A DNA stretch of 64,000 nucleotides from Parus major (GCF_001522545.3 NC_031778.1:22772428-22836427); one strand, 5' to 3'. Positions 35,721 through 47,488 are shown, counted from the stretch's first letter. Numbers and translations are program-made. The notes: generated by a model not told the origin, from the letters alone.

Positions 35721-35775
35721 CAGAATCATTAGGGCTGGAAAAGATGTCCAAGATTATCAAGCTCCCAGCCCAGCT
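35721..35775 (-). mobile_element. CR1 LINE scrap, antisense
   Basis: 'CAGAATCATTAGGGCTGGAA' and 'AAGATGTCCAAGATTATCAA' are a diverged complement of the CR1 3' end. Confidence 0.65.
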
Positions 35776-35870
35776 CCCCTGGTTTGGGATTTAACACACA
35801 TTTACTGTCCTGGCTGCTCCTCCAGGTGCTGCACCACTGCTTTTACACAAATGCAGCCACATCAAACCAA

Positions 35871-35933
35871 CCACAAATTACAAATTACAAACCACAAATT
35901 ACAAATTAAAGTTTATTTTATTTTTTTTTTTTT
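35871..35933 (+). repeat. ACAAATT-rich short tandem and T run
   Basis: The words CACAAATTACAAATTACAAA and CCACAAATTACAAATTA are arranged head to tail, followed by a run of about 14 T after 'TTTATTTTA'. This is a simple-sequence repeat. Confidence 0.75.
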
Positions 35934-36319
35934 GTAGTGGGAGAACCCAACCAGCAGAGTAGAGAAGGTGACTTTGGGGAACAGCTGAATTAATAAAGGA
36001 ATGTCTGCAGGAAGATGGGATTATTTGCAGAGGGATACAGCAACAAGAAGTCTTTCTGTGCCAATCTAAATCAGGTCTCAGCCTGAAGCAGCCACAAGCT
36101 GCAGGGATTTCCATGCTCCTGGAAGGATAAATAATGCAGGGAGTGTATCCACCCCTGGCTGGGAATCACAGCACTCCTGTGACAGGAAAACAAGGCTTTT
36201 ATGGCCCAGGGGTGCCCCAGGAATGTGATACAGCAGGAAAACCTAAATTAGGAACAAGGGACTAAAGCAAACTCGGTTTGTAGGTGCAGAGTGCCAAGTG
36301 TAATCTTATTTTTCACCCC

Positions 36320-36392
36320 TTGCCGTGGGCAGGGACATCTCCCACTAGACCAGGTTGCTCCAAGCCTTGTCCAACCTGGCCTTGGACACTTC
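36320..36392 (-). mobile_element. CR1 LINE fragment, antisense
   Basis: 'GCCGTGGGCAGGGACATCTC', 'CCACTAGACCAGGTTGCTCC', and 'CCAACCTGGCCTTGGACACT' are classic CR1 antisense words. The copy is truncated at both ends. Confidence 0.85.
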
Positions 36393-39300
36393 ATTATTCC
36401 AGGAGAAAATTGTGGTTTTTTTCCATGGGAAGGACACTGTGCTAGAGGTACTTAATTAATAAAAAACTATTTTTGCTGTCCCCAGATCTCAGACACAAAT
36501 TAATTTTCATCCTGTTACCTGTTGGTAGAAAAGACCAGCCTTAGCTCAAGCCTGATCCTCCCCCTTCTCCCCTGGCCATCACCTCGTTAAATCTCACTAA
36601 TTGCACAGGAATTTTTATTTTTAAATTGATGCAAAACACAGCTGGACTTCTACTATTTCACCCCTTGGGCCAAATTCACCCCAAATTCACTTTCTGCAGG
36701 ATTTTCAGCACAGCAATGCCATGGGAACAGGAGCCACTGGCTCAGGGATGCTGAAAAGCAGCACTGGACACACAATTTACTTCTGAGACCCTTTCATCTG
36801 TAGTTTCATATCTATTCTATTTCCAGCCTCCCTTTGTAAGGGAGATAATTTCCTATTTTCCAGTTTTCCAGGGATTGTGAGAGGCAAACGAAGAGCAGAA
36901 TAAGGAAATGTTTACATGTAAAATTAGTATTCAGGAGCAAGAAGAGCTGCACAATCTGCTCTGCACGCTTGAAGCCAAGAAATTTCATGTGAACATTGAA
37001 TTTTTTATTTTTAGTTGTAGCATTGTGCTTGAAGAATTGACAGCTGAGCTCCCTTTTGGGGATTCAGCTTTGTATACCAATTTAGTAATAAAATTAACTT
37101 TCACAGCACATTTCATGTGCAAACACTTCTAACAAAATATCAGTCTCGTTTTGCTGCTGTATCATGAAATTCTATTTTCTTGTGCCACATCAATCCCCCC
37201 TTTTTAGGTTAGAGGTCAAATATTGTATCTAGAACTTAAATCCATTAAAATGTCAATAATCAGGTACCATTTCTAAAACTCTGGGTGTAACATTTTCCTC
37301 ACAGTGTGTTGGTAAGAATTAATTCAGTTCAATTAACATCCCAAACTGAAAGAGCTGATAAAACACTGATAGGGAAATATGAAAAATGATCCCCAGCTGC
37401 AGTTAGCTGTACAGAAAAAGCTGAATGAGGAACTGAGATTCTAAAAATAGGTCTAATTTTTCCTTTTTTTTTTTTTTTTGGAGTAGTATTGAATTATTGA
37501 ATTGGATTCCACGAGTGCAGCCTGGATAATGGATTCAGGAGATTCAGCCCTGAAGGATTTACCAGAAAATCTGATAAATATAGGCAGAGACATGAGGAGA
37601 AATATTCAGATATCACCAAGAGCTTCCAAGCAAAACCTTGGGTTTAAAACCAGCTGAACAGGGGACAAACTGTCTAAAAGAGCTGCTTAATTAGACAAAG
37701 CTCTAATTTTAATGAACTTTCCAGAGCTACAAGTATTAAAGACCACAGCAATTTCCACCAGCCAGGACCTAATGGGTTTGGTGAGAATCTTGCCCTCAGC
37801 TCTGAAGCTTCTGAGCATTCCCACCGTGTCTGAACCCATTCCAAACCTTCCCAGAGAGTTTCTTTTAAACTTTTGGGCTTTGTTTTCCAAACCCCCACTG
37901 CAGATCAGTCCCTGCTGATAAACCCAGCTCAGGGCAGTTTGATTTGAGCAGGGATATTTGGAAGGCAACATTTTTAAGACCTCTTCAGAATTATCAGTGG
38001 GAACTTTCCATTCTTTCATGGTGAACTGGAAGGAATCAGAGTTTTCCTGCTCCCTAACAAGTGGTGTCAGAGCTAAAGGAAGCAGCTACTCATGAATTTG
38101 CCATCAGGAATGCAGCTCTGAGTCTGACAGGGCCACTGGATTCTGATTTGTATTAATTGGGAGACCTCTGATTGTGATAACCTGAGTTAATCAGTGGCTG
38201 GGGAGCTCCCAGCTCACTGCCAAGGGGACACAGAGGAGGAGCAGCGCTCAAAGTCACTGTTAAAATGTGCTGGTGTCCACAATTTGTTGAATTTTGCAGA
38301 TTTAAACCCAATCCTCAACATTTCCAAGCACCACAAAATGTTATTTTTATAACACATCTGTTCTACACAGCAATGCTTCCTCCCTCCACAGCACCTTTCA
38401 CAGAGGGGTTGTAGTGAGAATGAGGTGGACGACTGAGAAATAGAGGTTTTAGATTAATAGAGAAATGTAGTTTTTGTATCTCTGATGATGATTTTTCCAA
38501 TTAATTTTTCCATCACACTTATTGCTTTTGATCAATTCGATTCAGACACCCAGGGCCATATTACCATAATATTCATTTCCAGTTAAAATTGCATTTCAGT
38601 TAAATTGAAGCTTTACCAGCAGAAAAAGAGGTCCAGGAAACTGAGGCAGAGGAAGGCAAAAATTCTCCTGAGAGATCCCAGCTCCTCCTCATCCGTGGTT
38701 AGGAGGGAACTTGGATGTGTAAATCCCACTCTGACCATACAAATCCAGGATTTGTTCCTAACCACAGCCACACCAGCATTTGGCTTCTTCCTCCTGTATT
38801 TTCCCCTTTTTCAAAGGCTGTTTTACAGAGGTTTGAATATCACCAAGAAGAAAGTTTACATTTCTATGCTCTTAAATACTTGACAAATCCCCAAACCCGA
38901 GGAAATTCAGCTTTAGGGCTGGCAATCCAGACTGACACTCCAACCTCGCTGCACAGCCCCAGACTCCTTGCTTTTGTACATTAAACCAGGCCTCTCACTT
39001 CACTAAATACTGATTTTTTTTTGTAGCAAAATTATAGTAACGAGTGCTCCAGTTTCACTAAACCCCAGTACCTACAAGATTTGGATTACTAAAATGTAAC
39101 CTAAATCCTTTCTGCTGCTGGTGTGTGCATTTGAAGATAAGTAGCAGGGTGAGCAGGCTAATAATGGCTTGGAATCTCCTATGGATAGTTCAGCACATCT
39201 CTAATTTCATTGCAACTCTTTTTCTCATTAAATTTAGATGAAAGACCAAGACATCTATTTTTTGCCTGCTATTTCTTCTTCTATTTTTTTTTTTTTTTCC

Positions 39301-40554
39301 TTGAAGGTATTATGAGAGTTGTGTTATATAAACTCTGAAATACAAGGGAAAAGCCACAGTAGCAGATGAATTTGTGTCTTGTTTCCAATTTTGATTGATA
39401 AGTGTGAGAATGATGCTGGGCCATGATAATTAAAGACACAGTAATGGAGGAATTACCACTAAATTTGGCTTCTAACTCACCCTGCTGTAGCTATGGGATT
39501 AAAACTGGTGTTTATTATTTGTTTAGGATAATTTTAAAGATATTTCTGACACTCAAGTCCTAATTAAAACAGCCTTTAAGTGGAAAAAACTCAATCCCAG
39601 CTTTTTGTGGCAGTGGAAAAATCCCCATTTTCTTTTTCCCATTTGTTCACACCCAGCCAATTCAGATCAGAGGGTGCTGTTTGAGCCCTTCCCTTTTCAT
39701 CCAGCAAAATGGACAAAACCTGGAAAAGAAAAAGCAAAAGGGAATTAAACAGAAGGGTTTGAGCAGGGCTGAGATTGGGAAGAGGAATTTCAATGGTGAA
39801 CAAACAGGTCCAGCACTCTGGAACTTTCTGGCTATGCCTTTATTGTCCCAGCCATGACTTGGCTCAGCTCTCACCAGGGTTTGGGAATATTCCTGACATG
39901 AATTTTCCAGAGAAAAATACATTTTTGGGGAAAAAGATGGATGATGCAGATGAAAATACAGAAATGAGTATTTAAATGAGTATTTAAAGAGTAGTAAAAG
40001 CTTTCTAATGAGCAGCTGAAATAGGGAAAAATGCATTTTGTGGGTCCTAGCTTGCTTTAACAAGATAGGAATTAGAAAGGATTCCTGGTGAGGATCTGTT
40101 TGTGTCAAGAGAGAAGTTAATGAAAATGAAACCTTGCCCAAAATGGCTGAGATTTAACCCAGGGGTGGGAACATCAGCACAGAGAGCTCCAGGGCCTGCT
40201 TTGCCTCTCCTCACTCATTAATGCTTTACTCAATTTCCAAGTCTGGCACCTTTTCCTTGGATTCCAGGTATTTGCCTTCAAAGTAATTTTAATATCCAAG
40301 TTCCAGAGGTGTTTGCTGCCTCTGGCTCAGCTGACATTTACTTGTGAGAAACTCAGCTGAAGCCACTGGTAATTTCTATGAGGTGTTGGCATTAATTTTC
40401 TCACTCTTCTGCCTTGTTGCTCTGGTTTGCAGATCTCAACATTGCCTTATTTTTTCCCCCTTTTACTTACATTTGACAGGTTACTTATGGTTTATTGACT
40501 GTGGGAAGTTTACTCTGTGATTTTTGCTTCTTTGGCTCTGGTATCCAGCAAAAA
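36393..40554. other. Long unique stretch, no gene seen
   Basis: About 4.2 kb of AT-leaning unique DNA. T runs occur at 37464-37479 and 39284-39299. A 12-bp tandem (AATGAGTATTTA twice) lies at about 39963-39987. Reading frames up to 159 codons (39662-40141, minus) lack recognisable domains. Confidence 0.45.
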
Positions 40555-40899
40555 GATTTAATTTAGCTCATGGTAGAGTGTTTATCTGACCCTAAATCCT
40601 TTTGTTCCAAGTCAAAACTTCCAAAGAATTTATTGTAACCTTCACTGCTTAGGTGTTAACATCCTCTGTACACTCATTTCTGGTTAGAAGGGATGAAGGC
40701 AATGCAATAATACAATAATTTGCTGAGTGAGAACTGTCTAAAAAATGTTCAGTCCTCTTTTATTCCTGTGCTATCAGATGAGGAAATTCTATTTCCTGGA
40801 AAAATCAATACTGATGAGTGCTAGGCTTAATAAGTGATGCTTGAAATACATATTCTACATTTAAAAACAATGTCCAAAGTTTATTATTACAAGTATCTT
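40555..40899 (+). repeat. Large inverted repeat, left arm (345 bp)
   Basis: Read base by base, this arm is the reverse complement of 41696-42040 with no indels and six substitutions in 345 positions (98.3%). The substitutions lie near 40557, 40570, 40611, 40629, 40652 and 40809. The arm contains no CR1 or other recognised element and is not coding. The match ends abruptly at 'AAGTATCTT' on the spacer side. On the outer side there may be a few more matching bases after a small gap. Confidence 0.97.
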
Positions 40900-41252
40900 T
40901 TCCAAGGTTATCATCTACCAGCTGAACAAAGAATAAAACCATAATAATGGGAGAGCAACAGTGATTGTAAAAGAATTCTTAACAAATAATTAAGATCCAG
41001 CTGAAGACTTGTGTCAATAATTACCTTCATATAATAACAGTGCTGATGTGCTGCTGCACTCCTCACACAGACAGATATTAACACTTAATTCCATCCACAT
41101 TTATGGGGCCTGGAGTAATTGCAGGCTATAAACAGAGCTGCCAGCTTTGACTGGTGATAAATTTATTTTCCAGGAGATGAAGTGTGGTGGATCTGAATGG
41201 GTGTGAGAAAGTCAGGAAAGGCCAGAGCTTTTCCCCCTCTTATTTTTCCTTT
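40900..41252. other. Inverted-repeat spacer, left part
   Basis: Unique AT-leaning sequence between the left arm and the antisense CR1 copy. No gene is recognised. Confidence 0.6.
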
Positions 41253-41585
41253 GATCACAGAATCGGAATGGTTTGGTTTGAAAATAACATTAATGATGAC
41301 TTTGTCCCATTCCTGCCATGGCAGGGACACTTTCCACAGTCCCAGGATGCTCCCATCCCAATCCAACCTGGCCTTGGGCACCTCCAGGGATCCAGGGGCA
41401 GCCTCAGCTGCTCTGGGAATTCCATTCCAGGGCTTCCCCACCCTCCCAGCCAGGAATTCCTTCCCAATATCCCACCTAACCCTATTCTCTGTCAGTTTGA
41501 ATCCATTCCCCCTTGTCCTGCTCCTCCATTCTCTCATAAATTGTCTCTCTCCATCTTTTTCAGCCTTCCTTGGGTTTCCTACTTC
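41253..41585 (-). mobile_element. CR1 LINE 3' part, antisense, inside the inverted-repeat spacer
   Basis: It begins with 'GATCACAGAATCGGAATGGT' and continues with 'CTGCCATGGCAGGGACACTT', 'CCAACCTGGCCTTGGGCACC', 'TCCAGGGATCCAGGGGCAGC', 'ATTCCTTCCCAATATCCCAC', 'AGTTTGAATCCATTCCCCCT', and 'TTGTCTCTCTCCATCTTTTT'. The copy is relatively well kept at ~330 bp. Several frames of 147-163 codons on both strands through here are CR1-derived. Confidence 0.9.
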
Positions 41586-41695
41586 CCAATTTTTGCTCTC
41601 TGCCAATCAAGGCACAGAAGGGATGGCAGAGGCATCACCTGCAGTGGGAAAAAGTTGTGACTGTGATTCCAGCAAAACTTCCTGCTGATATCAGG

Positions 41696-42040
41696 AAGAT
41701 ACTTGTAATAATAAACTTTGGACATTGTTTTTAAATGTAGAATATGTATTTCAAGCATCACTTATTAAGCCTAGCACTCATCAGTACTGATTTTTCCAGG
41801 AAATAGAATTTCCTCATCTGATAGCACAGGAATAAAAGAGGACTGAACATTTTTTAGACAGTTCTCACTCAGCAAATTATTGTATTATTGCATTGCCTTC
41901 ATCCCTTCTAACCAGAAATGAGTGTACAGAGGTTGTTAACACCTAAGCAGTGAAGGTTACAATAATTTCTTTGGAAGTTTTGACTTGGAACAGAAGGATT
42001 TAGGGTCAGATAAACACTCTACCACGAGCTAAATTAAGTC
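41696..42040 (-). repeat. Large inverted repeat, right arm (345 bp)
   Basis: This is the reverse-complement partner of 40555-40899. The 796-base spacer plus two arms gives a total span of 1,486 bp. Transcription through the locus in either direction would give RNA able to form a ~345-bp nearly perfect duplex. Arm identity far above that of the older repeats in the window implies a recent duplication or ongoing gene conversion between the arms. Confidence 0.97.
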
Positions 42041-42920
42041 ATGGCTTTTTATCCTCAACCCTCAGTCCTGGTGCTCTCAAGCCTTCCCTTAGGAGAATCC
42101 CACTGTTCTTTGGGAGCTCTTCCTTCTGCCAGGTCACATTCATGAGCAGATATTTTGCTGCAAGAAGCAGCTGAAGCCTGGCCAAGGTCTTTTTTCAGCT
42201 CAGTTTGAGGTGAGCAGAGCCTGCCCAGCCATGGAAATGCCAAAGGAATTTCCAGAGAGCTTGGAAAAGAGGAGTAAAACTGGGATTGGTAACACCAACA
42301 CTTCCTTAGGAATTTCAAGATGATGTGGGTAAGGAATACAGGCACTGCCTTTGGAAGGAGCCAGCTTTGGTTCAGCTCCTGGCAGTAGAAGAACGAAAAA
42401 GAAAGGAGATAGTACTGGATCACCAAAAAACATTCCCAGCCGTGTTCTTCCCACAGGAAATTGCAGTTCCCTGGAATTTGATGGAGCAGATCAATGAAGT
42501 GGATAAAAAAATACAAACCCTGAATTTCTACTGCAGCATTCTCCTGAAATCCAGCAGAATCCTGTCCAGAGCTGCCTGTCCGTGCTGGGTCAGCCCCAAA
42601 GCTGCATGTTGTTCTGGAAATAGAAAATAATTATAAAAACTGTTAAATGTTGAGATCTCCATGGTCTGGTCGTTCCTTTCCAAGCCAAAATTCCATGGTT
42701 TGCATGCTCCACCTTGAGAAACAGAAGGGATCAGAGCTGATTTAAATCTTCTGGCTCTGTAGTGCTTTGGAAAAGTGAAGGAAGCTCTTCATTTACAGAT
42801 GTTCACATGGGTAAAGATTTCTCTTTCACCTCCAAGAACGAATTAGACCAGGGCTAAAATCACAAAATAACAGAATTAAGGTCAGAAAATAACTTTTAAG
42901 ATGCAGAGAAACCTTTTCCA
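42041..42920. other. Unique sequence, no gene seen
   Basis: Frames of 153 codons (minus, 42055-42516) and 101 codons (plus, 42325-42630) overlap and are domain-free. Being open on both strands argues for chance. Confidence 0.4.
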
Positions 42921-43003
42921 AGGGTGTGAAGGACAGGACAAGGAGGGATGGATGGGATTTTGGGAAGGAATTCTTGGCTGTGAGGATGGGAAGGCCCTGG
43001 CAC
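42921..43003 (+). mobile_element. CR1 LINE fragment, sense
   Basis: 'AGGGTGTGAAGGACAGGACA', 'TTTTGGGAAGGAATTCTTGG', 'CTGTGAGGATGGGAAGGCCC', and 'TGGCAC' follow the CR1 order. Confidence 0.8.
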
Positions 43004-45107
43004 ATCATCCTCTGTCCTTAATCTATTTCAGAACGCAAAAGTTTTGTTTCCCTGAGTGCTGTTAAGCACCAAGACCCTTTGAGACTCTCAGAGAACTTTC
43101 CCACTGCCTTTTAATCTCCACCAAGCTTGAAGTTTCGTGCAACCTGTTTTAAATGTGTCACCAGAGATTTTATTTGGCTACAGGCAGCGTTTTCATGACA
43201 GGGTTTGGTTTTTCTTCTGAGCTGATAAAAATGGAATTAGCAGGTATTAGCAACTAAATTAGTCAGGAGGCATTAATAACAAAAGAACCTGCTCAGGTTC
43301 ACTGAAGCAGATACAATTCTCATCACAGGTAAAGTATTTTTTTTTTCAGTAAGTTGTTTATTTGCATTGCTTTTCAGGTATTATTTCTTAAGAAATTAAT
43401 TCTTCTTAAGCACAGCTCAGTGAACTCAAGAACCTGCCTCAGAGTTTTGTTCCTGCAGAGAAAACCCTCCCCATCCTCTCCTTTGACTCCCAGATAAAGT
43501 GTCTGTATTCCCTGGAGAACTTTTCATTCAACCTCCAGAACAGCATCGTTTCCAAAGCCTCCAGAGAAAAAGGAGTTATGGAGCAGCAACTGGGGAAAAA
43601 AACAGGTTCAGGCTCATGGAATTAGTGCTCTGCTGAATTTCTTACAAATTCTGGTAAAACAATGACTTTAAACATCACAGCTCTGCAGCAGGAGTTGTAA
43701 AAAGCTGGTTCTAAACTGGGGTGATGAAGTGCTTTTCCCAAAAGCTGTGTTTGCTCTCGTGTCTGCTGGCTCAGCTAGCACCAGATGAAGCAGTGCTCGA
43801 ATAATCCCCACTCAGGATGTAAAAATGCATGGAATTCCACCAAATTTAAGGACAGAGATAATGAGTTCCTTTGGTTGTGACATTTCTATCTTCAAATCTT
43901 CTGTACAATATCATGAAAGTGAGACCATCTTAAAACCAAATGAGCTGGAGGGCAACTCTAAACTGGGAACGACACATTCACATTTTTCCTTCAAGCTTTT
44001 AAGCATCTCCACTAATAACTAAAATATTTCTGAAATGGGCTGACCTTTATATTCTGTTGGAAAAAAAAAAAAAAAGCAGCTTCTTTTCTTTTGGGAAACT
44101 GCCTCCCTTCACTGAATCATTTCCAAGCCTCCAGGCAACTCTCCGTATCAAATATTCTGTTGTTACAACTATTTCTAACATCATTTTATAAGTGAACTCT
44201 GAGACAAATTAGCCCTAATGTCTAAAATGAAAATATTCCAAAAAGCTCTTGCAATTTATGTAATAAAAACACAAGTAGAACTTATTTGATCCAGACCTTC
44301 AGCTTTGAGTGATTTCTGTTGTGGGACTGGAAAAAGCTCAATGGGAAGGTTCCAGGCCCTGAGTAATTGGGTTATGAACACCCTCAGAGAGATTGTTAGG
44401 GGGGGTTTTATCTGCATTTCATCCCCAGCAGTCATTTAAATATTTGTCCAAGATAGCTGAGAATGATGATTAAAATAGACAGAACGGTCATCAATGTTTA
44501 CCAGATAAATATTTCTCAGAAGATCAACAAAACCGAAATGTCAAGTTTTGATAGATGTGTTCTATTCAGGGCAGTATCTTTATTTGACCTAATAAAAGGA
44601 TGTGACAATTCAGTGAATTAGGGTGATAACAAATTAATGTATTTATTGTCATCATTACTGAAAAATGTGGGAATGAAAACAAGAACTTCCTTTGATTTAA
44701 TTACATTTCTGTAATAGGGCCCTGCATTAACTGTGAAATCACCAGCCCATAGATTCTCTGAGGGAAATATTTTAGTTCATTTGAGTCTGGATAAGTGTTG
44801 GAGATAAAATATTCTATTTTACAGTGTTGTCTTTGGCCTCTGTAATCTGGAGGGTTGATTGGTGGAAATCAATAACCTCAGTTACCTGGTTATGGTCTGA
44901 AACTGCTCAGGGTGATCCCTTCAACCTGGAAGACAAATGAGATAATTCCATGAATTAGAGAAAGCTGTAAAAAGTTTGTCTTTACAAAAGAAAAGAAGAC
45001 ATAAATAGAATACTGAATTCTTGGATAAATAGAAGCAAAGCACCAGAAAATTTATTATAAACAAAAATAAAAATAAATCAATAGGATATTTGGACTGAGC
45101 TCTTCAG
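43004..45107. other. Unique AT-leaning sequence, no gene seen
   Basis: About 2.1 kb with short homopolymers (A run at about 44062-44075) and no recognised gene or element. Confidence 0.45.
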
Positions 45108-45299
45108 GCACCCTGAGGAGCATCAGAAGCTGGAGCGAGCCCAGCTCATCCAACACGGCTGCTCCAGGCTGAAGCACTGGCTCAGCACTGGAAATGGGAC
45201 TCCAGAATTTGTTAATTGTTCCCATCAACAGGACTGTCTGAATCAGCCTGAACACACAACTGCAGGATTTCATTCCTGCTCTGGGTTCTGCCCTGCCAG
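45108..45299 (+). other. Weak candidate exon, open on both strands
   Basis: On the + strand, 'CTCTTCAG' (ending 45107) could be an acceptor and 'GCCAG|GTGAGC' (45299/45300) is a strong donor sequence. The 192 bp between stays open in one frame (phase 2 at both ends). The minus strand also has a 72-codon frame across the same bases (45055-45273). The peptide is not recognised. Its exit phase (2) does not fit the entry phase (1) of the better candidate at 46923, so the two cannot be consecutive exons. It is probably a chance match. Confidence 0.15.
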
Positions 45300-45997
45300 G
45301 TGAGCCTTGGCCATGGTTTTCTGCACCAGAGCTGCTTCCTTGCCTGTTAGACCAGTGGCTTACTCATATTTATCTATTTTTATCTCTCCACTTTGCTTCT
45401 CCCCTTGTTTCCCCAGATTAAATTATGACTAAACTCTTCAAATACGATCAGAACCTGTCTTTATCACACAGACTTCCAGTGCAGGTCCTTCTCTGTGACC
45501 ATTCCCAGTCCCTACACCTTTTTTTTTCCCCAGTCCCTTTGCTTTTCAAGGGAGATATTTTGTTCCCAGCATTTAACCCCTAATTTTTAATAAACACAGT
45601 GCCTGCTTAATAGAGGAAAACCAGAAACATCCAATGACAATCTTGATCTGACAGCCTAAAACCTCCTAAAACCTGCTTAGCTTCTCTCCCAGGAAATGTG
45701 GGAGCTGGCACCTGCTGCAGGAGCAGCTGCTCCCCACCACGGCTTCCAGATGGCTCTGGAAAAGGAAATCAAATCCCCACTGCCCTCAGAGCTTTCATGG
45801 AAACTCTGAAAAATCCTGAGCTGCTTGGAAGCCTCTCCAGACCAGGCTGGGCTTTTGTGTGGACACAGAATTTTGAGGAGTGGACGGATCCTGCGTGTGC
45901 GTCACCGGCCGTGGGGTCACAGGTGGCATCCACAGCTCCTGTCCTGGAGCCAAAGCCAACCTTCCTGAGAGCCAGAGCATCCCAAAAATAAAACTAC
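45300..45997. other. Unique sequence, no gene seen
   Basis: No further coding or repeat signal is recognised before the A-rich island. Confidence 0.4.
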
Positions 45998-46330
45998 AAG
46001 TTAAAACTAAAACTAAAAAATAATTAAAAATGAAAATAAAAATATAGATATAAATAAAATAAAAATTGAAATGGAAATAGAAATATAAAGAATATAAATA
46101 TAAATACAAATAAAAATACAAATATAAATACAAATATAAATATAAATACAAATATAAATACAAATATAGATGTAACTATAAATGTAAATGTAATATAAAT
46201 ATAAATAATATAAATATGAATAATTATTTTTATAAATTTATAAATTTATAAATATAAACAAAATTAAAATATCATCTATATAAATATCACCTATTTCTAC
46301 ACATAACACCATAGATAGAGCTCTTTAAAG
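45998..46330 (+). repeat. A/T-rich simple repeat (AAATAT/ACAAATATAAAT)n
   Basis: A strongly strand-asymmetric, A-rich island of words such as ATATAAATACAAATATAAAT. It grades from (AAAACT)-like through (AAATA)n to a 12-bp-like ACAAATATAAAT array. The minus-strand Tyr-Leu/Phe repeat frame (45795-46163) is a by-product. TA-rich irregular text continues to about 46530. Confidence 0.85.
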
Positions 46331-46922
46331 AGAGTTTATATTCTCTATATAAAATAATTTATATAAACAGAGGATATCTGTGTAAACTATCTTTAAAAAT
46401 GGTTCCTAAAAAGACAGAATTTCTATGTAAACTATAAAAATAGTTTATATAAAGAGAGAACAACTATATAAACTGTTTAGGGAATATAAGGATATATCTA
46501 TATAAATAGAATAAGCTATATATAGATTGTATAGAGAGCACGTTCTGAATATGCACTAAATTTAAGTATCTGAAAATAGAAGACCTAACCAGGAAAGCTG
46601 GTTTATAAAAAGAATTCAGTAGTAAAATAGTTCAGTGACACAGCAGCAGCTCAGGTGGATTCATGGAAGCAGGAGAGTGGTGGAAGTTAAATGTTGAGAA
46701 AAGCAGGTTGGGAAGGTTGGAATTTTGGAGTAGCACAGGGCAGGTTGGTTTAATCACATCTGCAAGGTCTGACAGTGTTCTGAGTGCACTGTACTTCAAA
46801 AAGTGCCTGATTACAGGGTTCCTGTGATGCATCTAGATGTCAAAAATCCATAATTTATGAATTCATCTGTTCAGAGATCCATTCTTCCCCGGATTACGTG
46901 CACTAACGTGACCGTGCCCCAG
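46331..46922. other. AT-rich unique sequence leading to the candidate acceptor
   Basis: TATAAA-rich text runs to 46530, then unique DNA. Just before the candidate exon, 'CACTAACG' (46901-46908) fits a branch-point consensus and the stretch ends in 'GTGCCCCAG'. Confidence 0.4.
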
Positions 46923-47111
46923 GTAATTCCGCTCAGGTTCTGGCAGATTACTGCTCTAAAGAGCTGAGAGAACAAGTGGTATCTGCTGCTGTGGCACTGA
47001 GAACAGATGTCTGCCATGCACTCCTGCACATCCTAACAGGAAAACTTGGATTTGTCATCAATGATGGATCATCTCCGTGCTGCTCCCCAAATGCGCCTCT
47101 GTCACTGCTTG
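46923..47111 (+). CDS. Candidate internal coding exon of an unidentified gene
   Basis: A 189-bp stretch is open in one frame between a plausible acceptor (branch-point-like CTAAC at 46903-46907, then CCCCAG ending at 46922) and a near-consensus donor (G|GTAAGAGT at 47111/47112). Entry and exit phases are both 1, so it is a symmetric exon of 63 codons. The frame stays open upstream to a stop at 46904. The peptide looks like real protein: an amphipathic helical part (LADYCSKELREQVV, then ALRTDVCHALLHIL) followed by GKLGFVINDGSS and a Cys/Ser/Pro loop. The helical pattern would suit an alpha-helical repeat or bundle protein, but this is inference. I do not recognise the gene. No neighbouring exon with a matching phase was found, so flanking exons probably lie outside the window or were missed. 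Alternatives are an exapted exon or chance. Confidence 0.5.
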
Positions 47112-47488
47112 GTAAGAGTGGCCTTGAAACTTTGAAACCTTTAGCAGCTGAGATAATTCACTGCATGATGGAGTGACTTTTTTCCCAAGATGATCTTCTT
47201 CCAGGTGATGGAAAAAGCTGCTTATCCTTTCTCCTTCCAGCTCTTTCCAGCTCTCCCACACTGCACCAGGCACTGGCACCATCCTCTAAAGACAATTTCC
47301 CCTTGTAAAAGTTCGGACACTACAGGACAAACTCTCTCATTCCCCTTGTCCATCTTCTCAATCCTACTTTTGAACCCTAGAAAAATTATGCAGTGGGACA
47401 AAATGTAGATAAAAGGGGAGAAACAAATAAAACATGCATGCAAAATAGAAATTGTTGTGTCACAATGTTTCTATCACTGTGTATTAAA
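47112..47488. other. Probable intron start, no other gene seen
   Basis: The sequence after the candidate donor is unique with no repeat. The frame happens to stay open for 22 more codons after the donor before a TGA. Confidence 0.4.

Noticed and set aside
37285..37320. TTTTCCTCACAG followed by TGTGTTG|GTAAGA, resembling a 7-base micro-exon
   Set aside because: Isolated splice-like words of this kind are expected by chance, and nothing links it to a gene.
41163..41688. Reading frames of 147, 158 and 163 codons in the inverted-repeat spacer
   Set aside because: They are translations of the antisense CR1 copy. CR1 3' regions often stay open by chance and these show no CR1 protein domains.
45055..45299. 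Possible exon with a strong GCCAG|GTGAGC donor, and an opposing 72-codon minus-strand frame
   Set aside because: The acceptor is weak, both strands are open, the peptide is unrecognised, and its phase does not join the better exon candidate. It is kept only as a low-confidence entry.
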